Positions 58,000 to 64,000 of a DNA stretch of 64,000 nucleotides are shown here, piece after piece; positions within the stretch are counted from its first letter, which is position 1; each line of letters begins with the position of its first letter. A program made the position numbers and the translations under genes. Source of the stretch: Paracidovorax wautersii (GTDB taxonomy: Bacteria > Pseudomonadota > Gammaproteobacteria > Burkholderiales > Burkholderiaceae_C). The stretch covers positions 180,727 through 244,726 of the forward strand of contig NZ_FONX01000004.1 in NCBI RefSeq assembly GCF_900113035.1. The letters are read 5' to 3'. The notes beneath the pieces were generated by a model. The model was not told where the DNA came from and did no database searches. It was given only the letters and a program-made list of their open reading frames with translations.

Positions 58000-59802
58000 A
58001 TGCCCCTGCCCCCCGCCCCCGCCAAGCGCGCCGCGCTGCTGTCCCCGGATGCGTACCTGCAGAACGCCCACGCATCGTCCGACGCGGTGACGCCCGCCCG
58101 CCCATCCGAAGAAGTGGCGCCCGCCGCCGCAGTGCCCTCCACCCGCCGCAGCCGCAAGGCCGCGGCCACCAGCCGCCGCAATGCCGCAGAGGCTGCGGCC
58201 GCGACCACCTCCGTGTCGGCAGCACCCGCCGTGGAAGCCGCGCCGGCACCGCAGCCTGCGCCCCGCAGCCGCACGCGCAAGGCCCCGGCAACCGCCGCGC
58301 CCGCGCTCACCACCGCCCCGGCGAGCGCACCCGTGGCCGCCCAGCGCACCACCGCCACGGCAGCGCCCAAGCCCGCCGTGGCCGAGCGCCCGCGCAAGGC
58401 ACGCAGCACCGGCCCGAAGAAGATGTTCGTGCTGGACACCAACGTGCTGCTGCACGACCCCACCTGCCTGTTCCGCTTCGAGGAACACGACATCTTCCTG
58501 CCGATGATCGTGCTGGAAGAGCTCGACGGCCACAAGAAGGGCATGACCGAGGTCGCCCGCAACGGCCGCCAGGCCAGCCGCACGCTGGACGCCCTGGTGG
58601 GCGTGCAGGGCGCCGACATCGGCAAGGGCATCGCACTCGATTCCACGGGCCAGCGCGCCGCCGGCGGCTGCCTGCACTTCCAGACCGAGCCGCTCGACTA
58701 CCAGCTGCCCACCAGCCTGCCGCAGGGCAAGGCCGACAACCAGATCCTCGGCGTGGTCGAGGCCCTGCGCCAGCGCTACGCGCCGCGCGAGGTGGTGCTG
58801 GTGTCCAAGGACATCAACATGCGCGTCAAGGCGCGCGCCCTGGGCCTGAACGCCGAGGACTACCAGAACGACAAGACGCTCGAAGACGGCGACCTGCTCT
58901 ACTCCGGCGTGCTGGCCCTGCCGGCCGACTTCTGGACCAAGACCGGCAAGAACGTCGAAAGCTGGCAGCAGGGCGCGCACACCTACTACCGCATCGGCGG
59001 GCCGGTGGTGCCGCAGCTCATGATCAACCAGTTCGTGTATTTCGAGGCGCCCGGCGAGCCCAGCCTGTTCGCGCGCGTCACCGAGATCCGCGACAAGACC
59101 GCCGTGCTGCAGACCCTCAAGGACTACGGCTCGGCCAAGAACGCGGTCTGGGGCGTGAACACGCGCAACCGCGAGCAGAACTTCGCCATGAACCTGCTCA
59201 TGGACCCGGAAGTGGACTTCGTGACGCTGGCCGGCACCGCCGGCACCGGCAAGACGCTGATGGCCCTGGCCGCCGGCCTCACCCAGGTGCTGGACGACCG
59301 CCGCTACACCGAGATCATCATGACCCGCGCCACGGTGAGCGTGGGCGAGGACATCGGCTTCCTGCCCGGCACGGAAGAGGAAAAGATGGGCCCCTGGATG
59401 GGCGCGCTCGACGACAACCTCGAATTCCTCGCCAAGGGCGACGGCGGCAATGCCGGCGAATGGGGCCGCGCCGCCACCAACGAGCTGATCCGCAGCCGCA
59501 TCAAGATCAAGAGCATGAACTTCATGCGCGGCCGCACGTTCATGAACAAGTACGTCATCATCGACGAGGCGCAGAACCTGACGCCCAAGCAGATGAAGAC
59601 GCTGATCACGCGCGCGGGGCCCGGCACCAAGATCATCTGCATGGGCAACCTCGCGCAGATCGACACACCCTACCTGACCGAAGGCTCCTCCGGCCTGACC
59701 TACGCGGTGGACCGCTTCAAGGGCTGGCCGCACAGCGGCCACATCACGCTGGCGCGCGGCGAACGCTCGCGCCTGGCAGATTTCGCCAGCGAGGTGCTCT
59801 GA
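58000..59802 (+). CDS. PIN-PhoH protein (PhoH2 type)
   Basis: 600 residues from the ATG at 58000 (MPLPPAPAKRA). Residues 1-140 are an Ala/Pro/Arg-rich, probably disordered tail. Then a PIN domain (KKMFVLDTNVLLHDPTCLF, IVLEELDGHKKGM, and VVLVSKDINMRVKA with its acidic residues). The C-terminal PhoH ATPase follows, with GTAGTGKTLMALAAG near residue 410 and DEAQNLTPKQMK near 521. PIN-PhoH proteins are described as ATP-dependent RNA helicase/RNases. The long tail is unusual. A small gene follows after 2 bp. Confidence 0.93.
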   Translation: MPLPPAPAKRAALLSPDAYLQNAHASSDAVTPARPSEEVAPAAAVPSTRRSRKAAATSRRNAAEAAAATTSVSAAPAVEAAPAPQPAPRSRTRKAPATAAPALTTAPASAPVAAQRTTATAAPKPAVAERPRKARSTGPKKMFVLDTNVLLHDPTCLFRFEEHDIFLPMIVLEELDGHKKGMTEVARNGRQASRTLDALVGVQGADIGKGIALDSTGQRAAGGCLHFQTEPLDYQLPTSLPQGKADNQILGVVEALRQRYAPREVVLVSKDINMRVKARALGLNAEDYQNDKTLEDGDLLYSGVLALPADFWTKTGKNVESWQQGAHTYYRIGGPVVPQLMINQFVYFEAPGEPSLFARVTEIRDKTAVLQTLKDYGSAKNAVWGVNTRNREQNFAMNLLMDPEVDFVTLAGTAGTGKTLMALAAGLTQVLDDRRYTEIIMTRATVSVGEDIGFLPGTEEEKMGPWMGALDDNLEFLAKGDGGNAGEWGRAATNELIRSRIKIKSMNFMRGRTFMNKYVIIDEAQNLTPKQMKTLITRAGPGTKIICMGNLAQIDTPYLTEGSSGLTYAVDRFKGWPHSGHITLARGERSRLADFASEVL

Positions 59803-59804
59803 GC

Positions 59805-60191
59805 ATGGCCATCGGTTGGATGACGGCCCTCAAGCTCGTCCCCTGGGGCGAGGTGATCGAGGCGACGCCGCAGATCCTGCAGGCGGCCCGCCGCTTGATG
59901 GGATCGACCCGCAAGGGCGCCGCCGAAGACGTGCAGGCCACCGGTGCCGATGCCGGCGGCGCGATCGCGATGAGCACCGCCGACCAGTTGGCGGTGATGC
60001 GCGACGCCCTGGTGCAACTGCAGGACGAGCAGCGCGCCTCGGCCCAGCTGATCGAGTCGCTGGCCGAGCAGAACGCCCTGCTGGTGCGCGCCGTCGATGC
60101 GCTGCGCCGGCGCCAGCAGCGGCTGGTGTGGGCCGCCTGGGTGCTGGGCGCCTCCACGGCCGGGCTGCTGGTCTGGGCCTTCACCCGCTGA
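59805..60191 (+). CDS. Hypothetical membrane-anchored coiled-coil protein
   Basis: 128 residues. Starts 2 bp after the PhoH stop (GAGCATGG), so almost certainly co-translated. N-terminal amphipathic segment, central coiled coil (QLAVMRDALVQLQDEQRASAQLIESLAEQNALLVRAVDALRRRQQR), C-terminal membrane helix (VWAAWVLGASTAGLLVWAF): a tail-anchored layout. It may localise or regulate the PIN-PhoH protein. No family recognised. Confidence 0.7.
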   Translation: MAIGWMTALKLVPWGEVIEATPQILQAARRLMGSTRKGAAEDVQATGADAGGAIAMSTADQLAVMRDALVQLQDEQRASAQLIESLAEQNALLVRAVDALRRRQQRLVWAAWVLGASTAGLLVWAFTR

Positions 60192-60210
60192 GCGCCGCCG
60201 CGGCAACGCT

Positions 60211-60262
60211 ATCAAAAAAAGAGCCCCTGGCGCTTGTGCATCAAGCGCCAGGGGCTTTTTTC
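60211..60262. terminator. Very strong, bidirectional-looking terminator
   Basis: A perfect 15-bp stem, AGCCCCTGGCGCTTG (60222-60236) with CAAGCGCCAGGGGCT (60242-60256), loop of 5, with an A-run before and TTTTT after, so it can work from either side. It is preceded by GCTATCAAAAAAA, the left arm of the dispersed repeat, and its GCGCTTG/CAAGCGC core is the same companion motif. It closes the PhoH operon and marks the edge of the integrase region. Confidence 0.85.
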
Positions 60263-60439
60263 ATTTCACACTGACTTCAGTACCGTAATTCGCTGGACTA
60301 CGCCGAAGCCAGATACAGCAGGTTTATCAATAACTTAGGCGCGTTCATCATATGCCGGTGCTTTCTGAAACCTGATCCGGCTTCCTGCCTCGTGGCTCCC
60401 ATGTGGCCCCTGGAAACCGGGTCTTTCCGAGGAGTCATC

Positions 60440-61639
60440 GTGGCAAAAATCAAGCTCACCAAGTCCGCAGTGGATGCGGCACAACCCCAGGCGCAGGCCG
60501 TCGAACTGCGGGACACGCTGGTGCCCGGCTTCCTGTGCAAGATTACACCAGCGGGCCGCAAGGTGTTCATGCTCCAGTACCGCACGAACGCCGGCGAGCG
60601 CCGCAAACCCGCTTTGGGCCTGTATGGCGAACTGACCGTCGAGCAGGCCCGCTCGCTGGCCCAGGAATGGCTGGCCCAGGTACGCCGGGGCGGCGACCCG
60701 GCCGCCGACAAGGCGGCGGCGCGCAAGGCGCCCACGGTCACGGAACTGTGCGTGAAGTTCATGGAGGATCACTCCAAGCAACGCAACAAGCCCAGCACCC
60801 GCCGGGGCTACCAGGGCGTCATCGACCGCTGCATCGTCCCCTTCCTGGGCCGCATCAAGGTTCAGGACGTGAAGCGCCCGGACGTGGCCGGGGCGATGAA
60901 GAAGATGGCGCACAAGCCCGCCGAGGCGAACCGCGCTTTCAGCGTCATGCGCAAGATGTTCAACCTGGCCGAGGTCTGGGGTTATCGGCCGGACGGCACC
61001 AACCCATGCCGCCACGTCCCGGTGTACCCCGACGGCAAGGCCACCCACCTCATCAGCGACGAGGACATGGGCAAGCTGTTCCGGCACCTTGACGGTATCG
61101 AGGCCGAAGGGCTGGAGAACTACGTCATCCCGCTGGCGATCCGCCTGCAATTCGAGTTTGCCGGGCGGCGCTCCGAGATCATCTCGCTGGAATGGGCATG
61201 GGTGGATCTGGACAACCGCCGCGTGGTCTGGCCCGATAGCAAGACAGGTGGCATGTCCAAGCCCTTGAGCGAGGAAGCCTACCGGCTGCTGTCCACCGCG
61301 CCGCGCCGGGACGGCTGCCCCTACGTGCTGCCGTCGCCGAACGACCCGGCCAAGCATCTCACCGAGGGCGAGTATTACGGTGCCTGGTGCCGCATCCTGA
61401 AGGCGGCGGGCGCTACGCACGTGGGCACGCATGGCATCCGCCACCGTTCGGCCACTGACATCGCCAACTCGGGGATTCCGGTGAAGGTGGGCATGGCGCT
61501 GACGGCGCACAAGACCGTGGCGATGTTCATGCGGTACGTCCACACGGAGGACGATCCGGTGCGGCAGGCCGCCGAGCTGGTGGCGAACCGGCGCAAGACG
61601 ATCACCGGGGCGCAACGCACCGAGCAGGCGTCCGCATGA
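60440..61639 (+). CDS. Tyrosine-type site-specific integrase
   Basis: 399 residues from the GTG at 60440, which has GAGGAG 6-7 bp upstream. The N-terminal domain (VAKIKLTKSAVDAAQPQ, FLCKITPAGRKVFMLQYR) is the DUF4102-type arm-binding domain of phage and ICE integrases. Catalytic residues are visible: Arg in FAGRRSEIISLEW, His-x-x-Arg in HGIRHRSAT, His in AHKT and Tyr in FMRYVH. It probably integrated the DNA to its right. I found no tRNA gene or att repeat in the gap before it. Confidence 0.93.
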   Translation: MAKIKLTKSAVDAAQPQAQAVELRDTLVPGFLCKITPAGRKVFMLQYRTNAGERRKPALGLYGELTVEQARSLAQEWLAQVRRGGDPAADKAAARKAPTVTELCVKFMEDHSKQRNKPSTRRGYQGVIDRCIVPFLGRIKVQDVKRPDVAGAMKKMAHKPAEANRAFSVMRKMFNLAEVWGYRPDGTNPCRHVPVYPDGKATHLISDEDMGKLFRHLDGIEAEGLENYVIPLAIRLQFEFAGRRSEIISLEWAWVDLDNRRVVWPDSKTGGMSKPLSEEAYRLLSTAPRRDGCPYVLPSPNDPAKHLTEGEYYGAWCRILKAAGATHVGTHGIRHRSATDIANSGIPVKVGMALTAHKTVAMFMRYVHTEDDPVRQAAELVANRRKTITGAQRTEQASA

Positions 61640-61707
61640 ACGGCAAGATGCCGTCGGCTGCGGCAGGCGCGGCGTTGCCAGCCTTTCGTGTCGGAAATCA
61701 GGCCCGC

Positions 61708-61738
61708 CGAATTGTCGCGACGCTGTCGCGACAATTCG
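61708..61738. repeat. Perfect palindrome A (14-3-14)
   Basis: CGAATTGTCGCGAC (61708-61721), spacer GCT, GTCGCGACAATTCG (61725-61738). A related palindrome with the same GCT spacer lies at 62797-62823, on the other side of the toxin-antitoxin-like operon. Confidence 0.8.
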
Positions 61739-61761
61739 AGCGTGGGTCACCAAGCCTTGCA

Positions 61762-61803
61762 GCAAGGTTGTCACTTGACAACCTTGCGCATCATCCCCAT
61801 ACT
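61762..61803 (+). promoter_or_regulatory. Putative promoter with overlapping operator palindrome
   Basis: TTGACA (61775-61780), a 17-bp spacer and CATACT (61798-61803) form a plausible sigma-70 promoter. The -35 lies inside a perfect palindrome, GCAAGGTTGTCA-CT-TGACAACCTTGC (61762-61787), as expected for a self-repressed toxin-antitoxin operon. The start point would be only about 5 bp before the ATG at 61815, so the GGAGG at 61804-61808 would not be transcribed. Either the message is leaderless or a second promoter exists. Confidence 0.55.
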
Positions 61804-61814
61804 GGAGGTCGCTG

Positions 61815-62093
61815 ATGGCCCGTTCCTCTCACCCGAAGAAAGAGGTCGAGGATGCGCTGCGACACGCCGAAGGGCAAGGCTGGCGTGTCGAAGTCGGCGG
61901 TAGCCATGCCTGGGGGCGGATGTACTGCCCGTACAACGATGAGGAATGCCGTTGCGGCGAGTTCTGCATTACCAGTGTATGGAGCACGCCGAAGAACCCC
62001 GGCAACCATGCCCGCGCCTTACGGCGCGCCGTGGACAACTGCACCATGGACCGCCAGCAGCGCGAGGCGGATGACGATGGCACCCAGGAATAG
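61815..62093 (+). CDS. HicA-like small Cys-rich protein, possible toxin
   Basis: 92 residues. EVEDALRHAEGQGWRVEVGGSHAWGRMYCP resembles the HicA fold: an alpha-helix, then a beta-strand with a Gly-Ser-His turn (His31, the position of the catalytic His in HicA). Unlike classical HicA it continues with Cys38, Cys45, Cys47 and Cys51 (MYCPYNDEECRCGEFC), a possible zinc site, and ends in a basic helix (NHARALRRAVDNC). GGAGG lies before the ATG. It heads a three-gene operon whose second product has an HTH. HicA membership is an inference. Confidence 0.65.
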   Translation: MARSSHPKKEVEDALRHAEGQGWRVEVGGSHAWGRMYCPYNDEECRCGEFCITSVWSTPKNPGNHARALRRAVDNCTMDRQQREADDDGTQE

Positions 62094-62097
62094 CGCG

Positions 62098-62622
62098 ATG
62101 GAATACACCTTTACCCTCAAATACCAGCTCACCGATGACGACCGCGATTCGCAGACACTGGTCGAGCGCCTGGGTGAAGCCGGCTGCGACGATGCCCTGG
62201 TCGGCATCGGGCAGCCGGGGCGGCTGGCGCTGGAATTTACCCGCGAGGCGGTGGATGCAGATGAGGCAGTGCGCAGCGCGCTGGCCGATGTGCGCCGTGC
62301 CGCACCCTCGGCCCGGCTGATCGAAGTGGCGCCTGATCTGGTTGGGCTGACCGATGTGGCCGACATCGTGGGCGTGTCGCGGCAGAATATGCGCAAGCTG
62401 ATGCTGGCCCATCCGGGTAGCTTCCCGGCGCCGGTGCATGAGGGCAGCGCGTCGATCTGGCATCTGGCGGATGTGCTGGGCTGGATGCAGGCCAAGGGCG
62501 GTTATGCCCTGGCGCGGGAGGTGCTGGACGTGGCGCGGGCCGCCCTGCAGGTCAACGTGGCCAAGGAAGGCCGGCGCTTGCCGCGCCTGGCGTTCGAGGA
62601 ACTGGAAGCGCTGGTGGGCTGA
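62098..62622 (+). CDS. HTH protein, candidate antitoxin/repressor
   Basis: 174 residues from the ATG at 62098 (MEYTFTLKYQLTDDD), with CAGGAA upstream; an in-frame ATG at 62077 overlaps the preceding gene. The N-terminal 75 residues are an acidic alpha/beta domain (YQLTDDDRDSQTLVERLGEAGCDDALVGIG). An AlpA/MerR-like helix-turn-helix follows (LTDVADIVGVSRQNMRKLM, about 83-101), then SFPAPVHEGSASIWHLADVLGWM. An N-terminal ligand- or toxin-binding part plus an HTH is typical of HicB-like antitoxins. Its stop overlaps the next start (TGATG). Confidence 0.7.
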   Translation: MEYTFTLKYQLTDDDRDSQTLVERLGEAGCDDALVGIGQPGRLALEFTREAVDADEAVRSALADVRRAAPSARLIEVAPDLVGLTDVADIVGVSRQNMRKLMLAHPGSFPAPVHEGSASIWHLADVLGWMQAKGGYALAREVLDVARAALQVNVAKEGRRLPRLAFEELEALVG

Positions 62623-62813
62623 TGAAAAGCAGACCCCATGACGAAGCGATGGCCGAGCTGTACCGCAGCGACCCGGCGCTCGCGCTCGAAGTCATCAACG
62701 GTGTTCTGGAGGACGGCGACCAGGCCGAACTGCCGACTGTGCTGCGCCAGATGGCGCGGACGTTCGGTGCTGACGCTCGATCTTCCGCAGCCGATGAATT
62801 CTCGTATCGCTGA
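62622..62813 (+). pseudogene. Addiction-module antidote protein, C-terminally truncated
   Basis: 63 residues. MKSRPHDEAMAELYRSDPALALEVINGVLEDGDQ-type N-terminus (the stretch to residue 34, then ELPTVLRQMARTFG) matches putative HigA/antidote proteins, which normally continue with an XRE-type HTH. Here the frame changes character after about residue 48 (near 62770) into ADARSSAADEFSYR and stops inside palindrome B. The DNA-binding half is missing, so the gene is probably broken by a deletion or insertion at that junction. Confidence 0.65.
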
Positions 62814-62823
62814 TACGAGAATT
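62797..62823. repeat. Perfect palindrome B (12-3-12)
   Basis: AATTCTCGTATC (62797-62808), spacer GCT, GATACGAGAATT (62812-62823). Shares the AATTnTCGnnnC-GCT-GnnnCGAnAATT pattern with palindrome A at 61708-61738. It lies right at the broken end of the antidote gene, close to the presumed junction. Confidence 0.8.
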
Positions 62824-62851
62824 TCGGCTCGGAGGTGCCACCAGCTTCCCA

Positions 62852-63283
62852 TCAGAAAAGGTCGTCCTCGCACGCTTGCGGCGCTGTCGGACGATCCATT
62901 GATGGCTTCTTGACCATGGCCTCCAGTGCGTCAAGGGCCGCTTCGCGGAGCTTTCGGACGCGGGGCAGCAAATCGAACAGGGACAGCCCGAGCTGTGGCG
63001 ACAGCAGTTCGACGATCAGCCGGTAATGCTCGTCCTCCCGCAAAACTTTCGTCTGGAACAACAGCCAAAAGCAGGACTCGCCCAGTTCCTGCCTGGAGGG
63101 CAAGTCCTCTATGGACCGCGACTCAGCGGCCTCGATGTAGGTGTCCACGATGGCTTCTGCCTCAAGCCACAATTCCGAAGCCGTCTCGTCATCGACGGGT
63201 TCCTTTTCTGCGAGCTCCCTGATATGCGCAAACGCAGCGGCCTCATCGGCCTGCTTGTAGACCTTGCTGCTGGAAATTCCCAT
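62852..63283 (-). CDS. Hypothetical protein, unknown
   Basis: 143 residues from the ATG at 63283 (MGISSSKVYKQADEAA). Acidic and almost entirely helical (ELAEKEPVDDETASELWLEAEAIVDTYIEAAESRS, ELGESCFWLLFQTKVLREDEHYRLIVELL, LPRVRKLREAALDALEAMVKKP). No membrane segment or recognised domain. It lies between the truncated antidote and arsH, convergent with the former. Function unknown. Confidence 0.55.
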   Translation of the reverse strand: MGISSSKVYKQADEAAAFAHIRELAEKEPVDDETASELWLEAEAIVDTYIEAAESRSIEDLPSRQELGESCFWLLFQTKVLREDEHYRLIVELLSPQLGLSLFDLLPRVRKLREAALDALEAMVKKPSMDRPTAPQACEDDLF

Positions 63284-63378
63284 TCTGTTCTCCGATCCGT
63301 TTCTGTCGCTGCGATGGCGCATCAGATTAGCGTCACGACGGATTGGTGAGTGAAGTGCTTGTTTTTTAGGGGGAGTGT

Positions 63379-64000
63379 TCAGATAGCCGTCTGCTGGACG
63401 CGCCGGCTCAGTGCTTCCGCACTTTCCTTGCGCTCGCTGTAGCGGTCCACGAGGTACGGCGCCGCATCGCGCGTGAGCAGGGTGAACTTCATCAGCTCCT
63501 CCATCACGTCCGCGATGCGGTCATAGTAGGCCGAGGGCTTCATGCGCCCGGCCTCGTCGAACTCCTGGTACGCCTTGGCGACCGAGGACTGGTTGGGGAT
63601 GGTCAGCATCCGCATCCAGCGGCCCAGCACGCGCATCTGGTTGACGGCGTTGAAGGACTGCGAGCCGCCCGAGACCTGCATCACCGCCAGCGTCTTGCCC
63701 TGCGTCGGGCGCACTGCGCCGGCCGACAGCGGAATCCAGTCGATCTGCGTCTTCATCAACCCCGTCATGGCCCCATGGCGCTCGGGCGAACTCCACACCA
63801 TGCCTTCGGCCCACTGGGCCAGCTCGTGCAGTTCCTTGACCTTGGGATGGTCGGCGGGTGCATCGTCCACCAGTGGCAGGCCCGAGGGATTGAACATGCG
63901 CGTCTCACCGCCGAGCGCGCGCAGGATGCGAGCCGCTTCCTCAGCGGCCAAGCGACTGAACGAGCGCTCGCGTAGCGAGCCATAGAGCAATAGGAAGCGC
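63379..64000 (-). CDS. arsH: Arsenical resistance NADPH-dependent flavin reductase ArsH (5' end outside)
   Basis: Open to the right edge, so about the first 25-35 residues are missing. The visible part begins [17 protein letters not shown], the FMN-binding GSxRxxS loop, and contains [58 protein letters not shown] and [28 protein letters not shown], all typical of ArsH. It oxidises trivalent organoarsenicals and reduces flavin or quinones. The rest of an ars operon is expected to the right. Confidence 0.93.
   Translation of the reverse strand, partial: RFLLLYGSLRERSFSRLAAEEAARILRALGGETRMFNPSGLPLVDDAPADHPKVKELHELAQWAEGMVWSSPERHGAMTGLMKTQIDWIPLSAGAVRPTQGKTLAVMQVSGGSQSFNAVNQMRVLGRWMRMLTIPNQSSVAKAYQEFDEAGRMKPSAYYDRIADVMEELMKFTLLTRDAAPYLVDRYSERKESAEALSRRVQQTAI

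Noticed and set aside
60263-60439. tRNA gene or att core as the integrase target
   Set aside because: I could find no cloverleaf and no repeat of this segment at the right side of the region within the window.
61688-61903. Short frames between the integrase and the HicA-like gene
   Set aside because: They lie over the palindromes and the promoter and lack ribosome binding sites and homology.

Overview
The window looks like a chromosome segment of a high-GC betaproteobacterium of the Comamonadaceae, most like Acidovorax or a close relative. The reasons are the gene content and order (alaA-hom-thrC, molybdenum-cofactor genes beside clpB, a minor-pilin/pilY1 cluster, a DUF3034 outer-membrane protein, a Bug-family solute receptor, a short H-NS-like protein) and the lineage-typical sizes of the proteins. 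The genus is inferred from remembered gene content, not from a search.

Layout. Bases 1-4.4 kb are accessory: the end of an IS5-family element abuts a 5'-truncated SMC/Rad50-like AAA ATPase, which converges on a PIN-like DUF4935 gene; a 268-bp non-autonomous element follows. 4.4-27.9 kb is mostly housekeeping: hemA, prfA, queF, dinB, an exported globin coupled to a DUF3034 protein, an EamA transporter, an FAD monooxygenase, a large membrane PAS-GGDEF-EAL protein, acnA, an H-NS-like protein, apaH, rhlE, a zinc peptidase, a second copy of the 268-bp element, dcd and guaD. 28.0-34.9 kb is a compact operon of minor type IV pilins and the tip adhesin (fimT-pilV-pilW-pilX-pilY1-pilE). By eye it is poorer in GC than its surroundings, and it ends translationally coupled to ribD.

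36-60 kb: a lipoprotein phospholipase D, dusC, a methyltransferase, an acetyltransferase, an aldehyde dehydrogenase, clpB behind a good sigma-32 promoter, a Bug receptor, molybdopterin genes (moaE; moaD-moeA-mobB) split by a plus-strand block that includes a DapA-like enzyme, the alaA-hom-thrC amino-acid operon, a Bcp-type peroxiredoxin and a PIN-PhoH (PhoH2-type) protein. A very strong terminator at 60.2 kb closes the core.

60.4-64 kb is accessory again: a tyrosine integrase, a three-gene operon that looks like a toxin-antitoxin module (Cys-rich HicA-like protein, HTH protein, truncated antidote) embedded among perfect palindromes, an unknown gene, and arsH running off the right edge.

Two repeat families recur. 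One is the 268-bp element with terminal inverted repeats and 3-bp TNA target duplications (two full copies and a one-repeat remnant). The other is a short intergenic palindrome GCTAT-N7-ATAGC, often next to AGCGCTTG motifs. No tRNA, rRNA or CRISPR array was seen.
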